6,075 nucleotides of DNA from 20-14-all-45-10 sp964435965 (GTDB lineage Bacteria > Chloroflexota > Dehalococcoidia > GIF9 > AB-539-J10): positions 1 to 6,075 of the forward strand of contig CAYTBB010000072.1 in NCBI GenBank assembly GCA_964435965.1. Reading direction: 5' to 3'. The notes under the pieces are model-generated. The model worked only from the letters and a program-made list of their open reading frames with translations. It was not told the origin of the DNA and searched no databases. Below are positions 1 through 5,896 of the stretch, one piece after another (position 1 is the stretch's first letter; each line of letters starts with the position of its first letter). Position numbers and translations under genes: made by a program.

Positions 1-62
1 GAAAAAAGCAGACATTCTTTTCGTGCCCCAACTGTCACTACAACCGCACATCAAGAACATAA
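1..62 (+). CDS. 3' end of a gene with a C-terminal zinc-ribbon-like motif (partial)
   Basis: Reading from base 3, the frame runs to a TAA at 60-62 and gives the tail KKQTFFSCPNCHYNRTSRT. The CPNC pair followed by an aromatic and basic residues looks like the second half of a zinc ribbon, the metal-binding fold often found at the C-terminus of small archaeal proteins. The first cysteine pair would lie outside the window. The other two + frames show no comparable motif. The gene converges on the MscS gene with only 8 bases between stop codons. Nineteen residues are too few to name the protein. The call rests on the CPNC motif and the cleanly placed stop, and a chance reading cannot be excluded. 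Confidence 0.42.
   Translation, partial: KKQTFFSCPNCHYNRTSRT
2..7 (-). terminator. Possible U-tract terminator for the minus-strand genes
   Basis: On the minus strand, about 65 bases past the stop of the MscS gene, there is a run of six T (CTGCTTTTTTC). Archaeal RNA polymerase terminates at short U-tracts without needing a hairpin, so this may end the leftward transcript. It lies inside the 3' end of the convergent gene. This is a weak call, because a six-base run is common by chance in this composition. Confidence 0.2.
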
Positions 63-70
63 CAGATCGT

Positions 71-913
71 TTATTCTGTTTGTTGTTCGTTGGGTGTTTT
101 TTGTCCTGTTAGATAATCTCTTCGCATCAATGCAGGAATCGTAGGCAGTATGCATTCGTTCTTGAATTCTTTCTGGATTAACTCGGTAATGTTTGATTTG
201 ATGAATTCCTCGTTGGGCGGATCGTTTACCCAAAACAGGGTTTCAATCTCGTTTGTCCACTCTCGGTTGCGGAAAATGAAGCGTATTTCTCTTCTATTTT
301 TCTTGCTGACGATTACCGATTTGTGATTTTTTAGGATGCCTTCTATTATGGATTTGGCTTTTTCAGCGTCCGCCGTATAGTCTATAGCAAAGTTTAGTGA
401 TGCCACTGACTCCTGTTTTCCGCCTGTAAGATTGATTATTTTTTCTCGCATAAGCACAGAGTTCGGAATGATTATCTCGTTTCTGTCATAGGTCTTCAAT
501 TTGGTTGTTCTGAGGGCTATATCCGTGACTGTTCCAGTCAAGTCTCCAATTCGAATAACGTCGCCGATGGCGTAAGTTTTTCCAGAGATTATCAGCACAC
601 CGGAGACCCAGTTCTCTATTATATCCTTCAAGCCGAAGCCGATTATTAAAGCGCCTACTCCGAGACCTGCAATCATCGTTGTGATGTCCTGGTTTAGAAG
701 TGCAAGAATTATCATGATAGCTACGAGGTAGATGACTATCTGAAAGAATCTCTTCATGTGAACAAGTTTTCCTTTCTTTAAGGCGCCTCTCTTCTCAAGT
801 CTACCTATTAACATGTTGAATATGGTGACAATTAGAAAGGCGCCGACTATCGTAGAGACTATCGTCAGAAGCAGAATGGGTTGGTCGATTAGTCCTTGAA
901 GAGTAGCGAGCAT
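71..913 (-). CDS. MscS-type small-conductance mechanosensitive channel (paralogue 1)
   Basis: This 280-residue protein is close in length to E. coli MscS (286). MscS channels form membrane heptamers that open when membrane tension rises and release solutes during hypo-osmotic shock. Visible parts in order are TM1 at about 12-36, TM2 at about 55-73, and the pore helix TM3 at about 77-110, rich in Gly/Ala (GLGVGALIIGFGLKD). The beta domain at about 114-152 carries the family signature IGDVIRIGDLTG, then RTTKLKTYDRN and the hallmark IPNS (149-152). A C-terminal alpha/beta domain follows, ending in a polar tail (GQKTPNEQQTE). The ATG at 911-913 is supported by a GAGGA 7 bases upstream. The gene is last in the minus-strand row, 62 bases after the P-type ATPase, with a possible promoter of its own. 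Family assignment is firm. Ion selectivity and gating are unknown. Confidence 0.93.
   Translation of the reverse strand: MLATLQGLIDQPILLLTIVSTIVGAFLIVTIFNMLIGRLEKRGALKKGKLVHMKRFFQIVIYLVAIMIILALLNQDITTMIAGLGVGALIIGFGLKDIIENWVSGVLIISGKTYAIGDVIRIGDLTGTVTDIALRTTKLKTYDRNEIIIPNSVLMREKIINLTGGKQESVASLNFAIDYTADAEKAKSIIEGILKNHKSVIVSKKNRREIRFIFRNREWTNEIETLFWVNDPPNEEFIKSNITELIQKEFKNECILPTIPALMRRDYLTGQKTPNEQQTE
97..102 (+). terminator. Possible U-tract terminator of the zinc-ribbon gene
   Basis: The + strand from 70 to 110 is T-rich and includes a run of six T at 97-102, about 35 bases past the TAA at 60-62. This is the kind of U-tract at which archaeal polymerase stops. It lies within the codons for the polar tail of the MscS protein, so the same bases would code on one strand and terminate on the other. 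Confidence 0.3.
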
Positions 914-920
914 AATCAGT

Positions 921-925
921 TCCTC
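921..925 (-). promoter_or_regulatory. Shine-Dalgarno sequence of MscS paralogue 1
   Basis: Minus-strand GAGGA stands 7 bases before the ATG at 911-913 and matches the anti-Shine-Dalgarno end of archaeal 16S rRNA. It is the clearest ribosome binding site in the window and fixes this start. Confidence 0.55.
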
Positions 926-951
926 AGCACATTCCTAGAAGTCGGCGTCTC

Positions 952-967
952 TTTTTTAGGTTTTCTG
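952..967 (-). promoter_or_regulatory. Possible BRE/TATA promoter of MscS paralogue 1
   Basis: On the minus strand CAGAAAA (961-967, BRE-like) is followed by CCTAAAAAA (952-960, TATA-like), centred about 43 bases before the ATG. A start site some 25 bases downstream of the box would leave a short leader of roughly 17 bases that still contains the GAGGA site. This suggests the channel gene can be transcribed apart from the ATPase gene that ends just upstream. The box is not a perfect consensus. Confidence 0.35.
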
Positions 968-975
968 AAAATTAA

Positions 976-3897
976 CTAGGCTCTCCGTTTTGTGGACAGA
1001 AGACTCTCATATTCAGGGTTCACTTGGTTGTGTCGAGACTTGATGTTGGAACGGATTTTGCGCCAATTCTTTACTATGTCAGGCCAAGATTTGCTGTTCA
1101 CTTGTTTCATCACGTAGTCTCTCATTGCGTTTTCGCGAATGATTGTTCTTTCTCGCCAATTAATGCTAATCAAACCTCCACGCCGCAGATGATGAAGATA
1201 GTTTAGAACCTGTTGAGGTTTAAGAGGATACTTCATAGTCTTAGCTAAGTCGTCAAGAAGAGATTCTATGGAAATTTCATTTTCAACTCGTAGACATATT
1301 ATTGCCACAATGTCCAGCAGGCGTAACTGAACCGGGGGTACAGTAAAGATTTTGGGAATTATCAGTTTCTTGAAGTAGGCAAGCTTCACTACTTCTGTGG
1401 CGAACGTGTACCCCAAAACGATGAGTAACGTGAAGCCAAGCAAGTATAGGGGTAGCGGCGTGAATTCGAAGAGGCTGGTAATTGGAAGATAAATTAAAGC
1501 AAATGTTAGTAAGACTGCGCCTATTGAAGCAAAAACAAGTTGTTTGCTTGGACGCGTACCCCGCAAAAAGAATTTTTCCGTTCTTATAACGAACAACACA
1601 AGTATTTCGGACAGGACGATTTCTACAAACAGGACAGTTCTGAAGAGAACCTGATCGACGCCAAACACAAAGAACAGCAACAGAATCAGAATCACATCAA
1701 ATACAGCGCTTACCAAGCCAAGTAGACCGCCGAGTTTGAAGATGTGCTTTATGTCCCATCGTCTTGGTCTGATTAACTCCTCTTTTTCGACGTTATCGGT
1801 TGAAACTGCAATGACTGGCGTGTCAGTCAAAAAGTTTGCCAAAATAAGTTGAGAGGGGTACATGGGCAGAAAATTCAGGACTGTTGACGCAGCTCCGATT
1901 GCGTAGAGGTCTCCGAAGTTTCCTGAGAGGGTGTAGAGCAGATATTTGACGATGTTGCTGAAGGTTCTTCTTCCTTCTCTGATGCCGTCAACTATTACCT
2001 TCAAGCCTTTTTTGAGCAAAACAATGTCCGCAGCGTCTTTCGCGATGTCTGATCCCTGCTCCACGGCTATTCCAACATCAGCTTCCTTGAGTGCCAGCGC
2101 ATCGTTGACTCCATCACCCAAGAAAGCGGTTACTCGTCCCCGTTCTCTGAGAGCCCTAACTACCCGATATTTATGTTCTGGAGTTACCCTCGCAAAAATG
2201 ATTGCCTTCTCAATCTTCTCTTGCAGTTCTTGGTCTGAAAGTTTGTCAACCTCTTGACCAAGCATCATCTCATCGTCTTTAACATCCAATCCAACTTGGC
2301 GAGCTATCTCCTTTGAAGCTAGAGGGCTATCGCCCGTCAGGATTTTGACTTCGATCCCCATCTTTTTGCTGAGCCTAATAGCTTGCTTCGCAGTCTTTTT
2401 GGGAGGGTCTACGAAAGCAATGTAACCAAGGAGGGCAAGTCCAGATTCATCCTCTTTTGTATAATTTTCTTTTTCTTCCACTTCTTTGTAGGCAACTGCG
2501 ATTACACGGTATCCCCTGTTCCCGTATTCCTCATACAGTCTCGCCGCTGCCTTCTTGTCAGTTAACAAATGGGCTTCGCCATTCTGCCAAACATGCGTAG
2601 AAGCGTCAAGTATCTGCTCTGGGGCTCCCTTCGATATGAACAGCAGCTTTCCATCTGTTTTTGATACTACACTCATCTTTTTCCGAGTTGAATCAAACGG
2701 CATCTCTTTAATGATGGGACATTCTTCAAGGTTTTTTGTGCCAAATTTTTCTTTGCCATATTTCCAAAGAACCGTATCAATTGGATTTCCCACGTCCTTT
2801 TCTTTTCTTACCGCGTTGCACAGCAGCGAATAGCGGAGTACTTTTTCTTCGGGGTTTCCGTCAATGTCACAGTAGGTGTCTAGAGTCAACTTGTTTTCGG
2901 TGATAGTTCCTGTTTTGTCGACGCAGACGATGTCAACGTTTCCAAGGTCCTCAACAGAGACCAGTCTTTTGACGACAACATTCTTTTTTGCCAGCATTAG
3001 CGCTCCGGAAGACAGGGCTATCGTTATTACTATCGGCAGCGCCTCTGGAACCATTCCGATAGCTAGTGCCACAGAAAACAGGAGGGTGCTGATGATGTCC
3101 CTCACAAGAAGGGCGTTGATGAAAAAAATTATGACAACACTAACCAAAACAACTTTCATGAGAGTGTAACTGATTTTTCCCATGCTCTTTTGAAATTCGC
3201 TCTTCCGTTTAATGCTTTTTAAGAGTTGGGCAGTTTTTCCAAGATATGTATCCTTTCCGGTGGCTATGACAACGCCAATTCCCTGCCCATCTCTGACGTA
3301 TGTTCCCATGAAAGCAATGTTCTTCAGTTCATGCATGGGAGGAGCTTCACCTGACACTTCAGAAGAGATTTTTTGAGCAGGATATGATTCTCCCGTCAAA
3401 GAAGATTCGTCAATGGACAGTTCATCTACGTTAAGTAATCTCAAGTCTGCGGGAACCACATCACCGTTTCCCAGCATGACTATATCTCCGGGAACCAGTT
3501 CTCTGGTGTTGATGACCTTCTTCTCTCCGCCTCGTATGACCTTCGCGGTGAATGTAATGTACTTTCCAAGCCGTTCCACTGCCTTCTCGGACCTGTACTC
3601 TTGGAAGAATCCCAGTGCCCCGTTGATTGTAACTATGACAAGTATTATTATTCCATCAGTCATCTCGCCTACAAGAGTTGAAACGATGCTTGCCCCCAGC
3701 AAAATCAGAACTAACGGATTTTTGAACTGTGACAAGAAAATGAAGAGTCCAGTTCTGACCTTCTTTTTGCCTATTTCGTTGACTCCGAATCGGGAGAGTC
3801 TTTCCTCTGCCTGATTAGGGCTCAGTCCCTTGTCAGAGCTGTCTAATTGATCAAGAACGTCAGAATTTGGCATTGACCAATATTTTCGAGAATACAT
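976..3897 (-). CDS. P-type cation-transporting ATPase, MgtA-like (P3B-like), with C-terminal winged-helix-like extension
   Basis: This 973-residue ATP-driven membrane cation pump has an intact catalytic set. An N-terminal cation-ATPase domain occupies about 1-60. The actuator motif TGES is at 168-171, and the phosphorylation motif DKTGT starts at D327. The nucleotide-domain KGAPEQ is at 423-428, DPP at 497-499, TGD at 521-523 and GDGVNDA at 594-600. Membrane helices fall as M1-M2 (about 61-98), M3-M4 (about 245-300) and M5-M10 (about 648-836). M4 has PEALP (284-288), closer to the PEMLP of MgtA pumps than to the PEGLP of Ca2+ pumps. The M5-M10 stretch, with SGNFGDL, FLPM, D692 in M6 and RPRRWD (710-715), is also MgtA-like. 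Mg2+ import is therefore the best guess, but substrate is unproven. About 125 residues follow M10, with a winged-helix pattern. The first ATG (3895-3897) is preferred because it keeps the family-typical YW near the N-terminus and fits a leaderless promoter. M9 (codon at 3871-3873) is the alternative. Confidence 0.93.
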   Translation of the reverse strand: MYSRKYWSMPNSDVLDQLDSSDKGLSPNQAEERLSRFGVNEIGKKKVRTGLFIFLSQFKNPLVLILLGASIVSTLVGEMTDGIIILVIVTINGALGFFQEYRSEKAVERLGKYITFTAKVIRGGEKKVINTRELVPGDIVMLGNGDVVPADLRLLNVDELSIDESSLTGESYPAQKISSEVSGEAPPMHELKNIAFMGTYVRDGQGIGVVIATGKDTYLGKTAQLLKSIKRKSEFQKSMGKISYTLMKVVLVSVVIIFFINALLVRDIISTLLFSVALAIGMVPEALPIVITIALSSGALMLAKKNVVVKRLVSVEDLGNVDIVCVDKTGTITENKLTLDTYCDIDGNPEEKVLRYSLLCNAVRKEKDVGNPIDTVLWKYGKEKFGTKNLEECPIIKEMPFDSTRKKMSVVSKTDGKLLFISKGAPEQILDASTHVWQNGEAHLLTDKKAAARLYEEYGNRGYRVIAVAYKEVEEKENYTKEDESGLALLGYIAFVDPPKKTAKQAIRLSKKMGIEVKILTGDSPLASKEIARQVGLDVKDDEMMLGQEVDKLSDQELQEKIEKAIIFARVTPEHKYRVVRALRERGRVTAFLGDGVNDALALKEADVGIAVEQGSDIAKDAADIVLLKKGLKVIVDGIREGRRTFSNIVKYLLYTLSGNFGDLYAIGAASTVLNFLPMYPSQLILANFLTDTPVIAVSTDNVEKEELIRPRRWDIKHIFKLGGLLGLVSAVFDVILILLLFFVFGVDQVLFRTVLFVEIVLSEILVLFVIRTEKFFLRGTRPSKQLVFASIGAVLLTFALIYLPITSLFEFTPLPLYLLGFTLLIVLGYTFATEVVKLAYFKKLIIPKIFTVPPVQLRLLDIVAIICLRVENEISIESLLDDLAKTMKYPLKPQQVLNYLHHLRRGGLISINWRERTIIRENAMRDYVMKQVNSKSWPDIVKNWRKIRSNIKSRHNQVNPEYESLLSTKRRA
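1123..1335 (-). other. Winged-helix-like domain within the C-terminal extension of the P-type ATPase
   Basis: This covers residues about 855-925 of the pump, after the last membrane helix (M10 ends near 836). The pattern is a hydrophobic helix (LRLLDIVAIICL, 858-869), a second helix (SIESLLDDLAKTM, 876-888), and a recognition-like helix (PQQVLNYLHHLRRGGLI, 894-910). A short strand-turn-strand with basic residues (SINWRERTIIREN, 911-923) could form the wing. The phrase V..YLHHLRRGGLI is typical of winged helix-turn-helix proteins. A basic helical tail rich in Lys, Arg and Trp follows (about 924-973). The extension is in the same unbroken frame and has no Met before residue 887, so it is a fusion rather than a separate gene. 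MgtA-type pumps normally stop soon after M10. The fold is inferred from residue pattern only. Confidence 0.5.
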
Positions 3898-3922
3898 TCA
3901 TGCACAGGTATGGTGTTTTTTG

Positions 3923-3937
3923 TTCAAAAGCTTTCTT
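3923..3937 (-). promoter_or_regulatory. BRE/TATA promoter of the P-type ATPase, probably leaderless
   Basis: On the minus strand AAGAAAG (3931-3937, BRE-like) adjoins CTTTTGAA (3923-3930, TATA-like), which lies 26-33 bases before the ATG at 3895-3897. Archaeal transcription starts about 25 bases past the box, which would put the first base at or next to the A of ATG. No Shine-Dalgarno sequence is present between box and ATG, which agrees with a leaderless message. The 86 bases to the antiporter stop codon hold little else: a short repeated motif CTAACTGACTAA lies just upstream of the BRE, and no riboswitch-sized structure fits. Confidence 0.5.
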
Positions 3938-3983
3938 CTGCATTTAGTCAGTTAGTTTCACACATAAATGGGATTAGGGCGGT

Positions 3984-4946
3984 CTAGAAAATGAATACGG
4001 AAACGCCCACCTGCTGTAGAATAAATACGCCGTATATCATACACAGGAAGATGGCAGACTTTTTGGTTAGACGTTCAGTTGATCCTACCATGTACCAGAC
4101 GCTTAAGGATGAAAGCAACACGTAGAACATGATGCTCTGCACGGCTACAACATTCACTGGAGAAAACGAGAGCAACGACGAAACTCCAAGAATAAGGGTG
4201 ATGTTGGTGATGCAGCTGCCGAGCAGGTTTCCAAGAGCCATGCTGACAAGTCCCTGCTTGAGGGCTTGGATGGTTGTCGCAAGCTCGGGCAAGGAGGTTC
4301 CGAAACCGATAATTGTTGCGCCTATGATTGAAGGCGGCAACCCTACAAAGTCTGCAATTTCAACAGAACTGTCCACTGCAAACTTGGAAAGAAGTATTAT
4401 TAGTCCGACGCCTACCAAGAATTTGATGACTACAAAGGACATGTTGTCCTCTTTTTGTTGTTGGGGCGGGGGTGTCTCATTGGTGGTTGTGGTTTCGGCT
4501 TTGCGGGAGACTGTTACCCCGAAGTAGGCGAACAGCATCAAAAGTACGATGCCTAAGACTGGACCTAGGCTGCCTCGTTGGACAATAAACAGGGGAATAA
4601 TTGAGGATATGAAAAGGAATTGCACAAGTTCTTTGTTGGATTGTCCTTTCAAGGTAATTGCTTTTCTGGAGATTAGTATTGCTAATCCGAGGATTATGGT
4701 GAGGTTTGCTACGTTTGAGCCTAGGACGTTACCAACTGAAAGCCCGCCTTCTCCCGCAAGGGAGGCGACTGTGGAGACTGAAAGCTCTGGCAGTGATGTT
4801 ACGATGGAGAGGAGGATGAAGCCTGCAGCCATTTCGGATAGTCCGAGGGCTTTGGATATAACTAGCACGTATCGTATGATTCTGTCGCTGACCAGCATAA
4901 TCAGCAGCAATGATGCAGCCAAGATGGGTATGCTGTAGATTATCAT
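3984..4946 (-). CDS. CaCA-family cation antiporter (Na+/Ca2+ exchanger type)
   Basis: This 320-residue membrane protein has the two inverted alpha repeats of the calcium/cation antiporter superfamily, which exchange Ca2+ or another cation for Na+ or H+. Repeat 1 carries TSLPEL (50-55) and GNVLGSNVAN (72-81). Repeat 2 carries GTSLPEL (216-222) and GNLLGSCITN (239-248). E54 and E221 are the expected cation ligands, with T50/S51 and T217/S218 beside them. Numbering in repeat 1 coincides with that known for the Methanocaldococcus NCX_Mj (T50, E54, S77, N81). The halves are joined by a polar low-complexity loop (about 148-168, with TTTT and PPPQQQ). Two features are worth noting: Asn stands at 248, where NCX_Mj has Asp240, and Cys replaces Asn in the GSN motif. 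The start ATG is the first in frame and lacks a Shine-Dalgarno site. The P-type ATPase follows 86 bases downstream. Family is firm. Whether Ca2+ is the substrate is inferred. Confidence 0.93.
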   Translation of the reverse strand: MIIYSIPILAASLLLIMLVSDRIIRYVLVISKALGLSEMAAGFILLSIVTSLPELSVSTVASLAGEGGLSVGNVLGSNVANLTIILGLAILISRKAITLKGQSNKELVQFLFISSIIPLFIVQRGSLGPVLGIVLLMLFAYFGVTVSRKAETTTTNETPPPQQQKEDNMSFVVIKFLVGVGLIILLSKFAVDSSVEIADFVGLPPSIIGATIIGFGTSLPELATTIQALKQGLVSMALGNLLGSCITNITLILGVSSLLSFSPVNVVAVQSIMFYVLLSSLSVWYMVGSTERLTKKSAIFLCMIYGVFILQQVGVSVFIF

Positions 4947-4965
4947 TTGGGTCGAACCAGCTACT

Positions 4966-4973
4966 GTTAATAG
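4966..4973 (-). promoter_or_regulatory. Possible TATA-like box of the antiporter gene
   Basis: Minus-strand CTATTAAC lies 20-27 bases before the ATG at 4944-4946, roughly the position for a leaderless start. An alternative is the reverse face of the AT-rich box at 4995-5002 (TTTAAAAG on the minus strand), which would give a leader of about 27 bases with no evident Shine-Dalgarno site. In the second case one near-symmetric box would serve both divergent genes. The sequence does not decide between them. Confidence 0.3.
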
Positions 4974-4986
4974 CGTAGAGTAGAAT

Positions 4987-5002
4987 GTGAAATGCTTTTA
5001 AA
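4987..5002 (+). promoter_or_regulatory. BRE/TATA promoter of MscS paralogue 2
   Basis: GTGAAAT (4987-4993, BRE-like) adjoins CTTTTAAA (4995-5002, TATA-like). Initiation about 25 bases past the box would fall near 5022-5026. That gives a leader of about 22 bases before the ATG at 5047 and places the TTG at 5005 outside the transcript. A second AT-rich candidate, TTTAAAT at 5016-5022, sits 25-31 bases before the ATG and would give a leaderless message. The first has the better BRE. Confidence 0.5.
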
Positions 5003-5031
5003 GATTGCAGTTCAATTTAAATGAAAAGAAT

Positions 5032-5037
5032 GGGGAT
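5032..5037 (+). promoter_or_regulatory. Weak ribosome binding site of MscS paralogue 2
   Basis: GGGGAT ends 9 bases before the ATG at 5047. It is an imperfect Shine-Dalgarno match, but it lies in the short predicted leader and supports this ATG over the upstream TTG at 5005, which has no such site. Confidence 0.3.
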
Positions 5038-5046
5038 TCTTTAATC

Positions 5047-5877
5047 ATGAACCCGTTAGATTTTCTTAATGTCATAGGCGAGTGGGCAATAGCGAACCTG
5101 TCTAATATCGTGTTTTCTTTTGTAACAATCATTGTGGGGTACGTTGTCATCAAACTTGTTGCCAGAGAGATAAGGGCTCTGAGAAACCAGAAGAGGCTTG
5201 AGGAACATGCGGCTTACACGTTGAACCGACTCATTAAATGGATCATATTCGTGGCGGTTTTCTCGATTATTTTGGCGCAGTTTGGAATAACGTTGGGTAC
5301 GGTTTCTGGGCTCTTAACGGTTCTTGGAGGTACCATCATAGGTTTTGCGGCTATAAACACGCTAGGAAACACCATTGCAGGCTTGATAGTGATGACCAGC
5401 CGCCCATTCAAGGTTGGAGACAGGATATTCTTTAATGGTCAATTCGCGGATGTTGAAGCCATTGAATTGATTTACACTAAGATGCGTACTCTTGACAATG
5501 TTTTGGTTTCAATTCCAAATCAGGAATTGCTGAAGGCAGAGATAGACAACTACGGAAAAAAATCCATTGTCAGGAGAGGCTGTTCAATTACGGCTGGCTA
5601 TGAACTTCCTTCAGAACAGGTAGAACGTGCGCTAATGGAGGCAGCAAACAGATTAGTGGAAATGAAGGATGCTTTGAAAAAACCAGAAGCATACGTTTGG
5701 GTTACCAAATTTGGAAATTACGCTGTTGAGTACACCCTCTATGTTTTCATCCAAGATATCAAGCGTCTGCCAGAAATAGATTCTAACCTCAAAAGAACTG
5801 TTCTGGAGTCATGTAAACAGCATGGAATAGACATTTGTACACCAACGATTATCAGAACCGTGAAAAACGGCAAGTAA
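5047..5877 (+). CDS. MscS-type mechanosensitive channel (paralogue 2)
   Basis: This is a 276-residue MscS-family membrane channel, expected to act as a heptameric tension-gated safety valve. TM1 spans about 18-39, TM2 about 62-79, and the glycine-rich pore helix TM3 about 84-117 (GLLTVLGGTIIGFAAINTLG). The beta domain at about 119-159 has FKVGDRIFF, then TKMRTLDN and the hallmark IPNQ (156-159). An alpha/beta C-terminal domain runs to 276. The pore and beta domain differ clearly from the channel at 71-913: AINTLGNTIAG here against LKDIIENWVSG there. The two are therefore distant paralogues, not a recent duplication. In the usual GxxGxV loop the second Gly is Ala134 (NGQFADV). A frame open from a TTG at 5005 would add 14 residues, but the promoter position favours ATG 5047. 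The gene is divergent from the antiporter and 19 bases ahead of the CoA-binding gene, with which it may share a transcript. Confidence 0.92.
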   Translation: MNPLDFLNVIGEWAIANLSNIVFSFVTIIVGYVVIKLVAREIRALRNQKRLEEHAAYTLNRLIKWIIFVAVFSIILAQFGITLGTVSGLLTVLGGTIIGFAAINTLGNTIAGLIVMTSRPFKVGDRIFFNGQFADVEAIELIYTKMRTLDNVLVSIPNQELLKAEIDNYGKKSIVRRGCSITAGYELPSEQVERALMEAANRLVEMKDALKKPEAYVWVTKFGNYAVEYTLYVFIQDIKRLPEIDSNLKRTVLESCKQHGIDICTPTIIRTVKNGK

Positions 5878-5896
5878 AAACTTGAGACTTTCAGGC

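Noticed and set aside
1..61. Short minus-strand frame starting MFLMCGCSDSW that runs off the left edge
   Set aside because: Only 20 codons are visible, with no ribosome site. The + strand frame with CPNC and a well-placed stop explains the stretch better.
3413..3814. Open + strand frame of 133 codons opposite the ATPase
   Set aside because: It is antisense to the actuator and M1-M2 region of an unmistakable pump, has low-complexity Ser/Thr/Pro-rich content and no recognisable domain. It is a shadow of codon bias.
3898..3983. Mg2+-sensing riboswitch or leader ahead of the MgtA-like pump
   Set aside because: Only 86 bases separate the genes and the promoter-like box leaves essentially no leader, so an M-box-type element cannot fit.
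4441..4505. G/T-rich low-complexity stretch that looks like a possible repeat
   Set aside because: It encodes the polar TTTT...PPPQQQ linker between the two halves of the antiporter, so the base composition follows from the protein.
4129..4938. Two + strand open frames (132 and 129 codons) opposite the antiporter
   Set aside because: Both are antisense to conserved CaCA alpha repeats and show no motif, promoter or ribosome site of their own.
5005..5046. TTG start extending MscS paralogue 2 by 14 residues
   Set aside because: The TTG lies immediately after the TATA-like box, where it would precede the expected transcription start. The added residues are polar and not family-like. ATG 5047 fits better.
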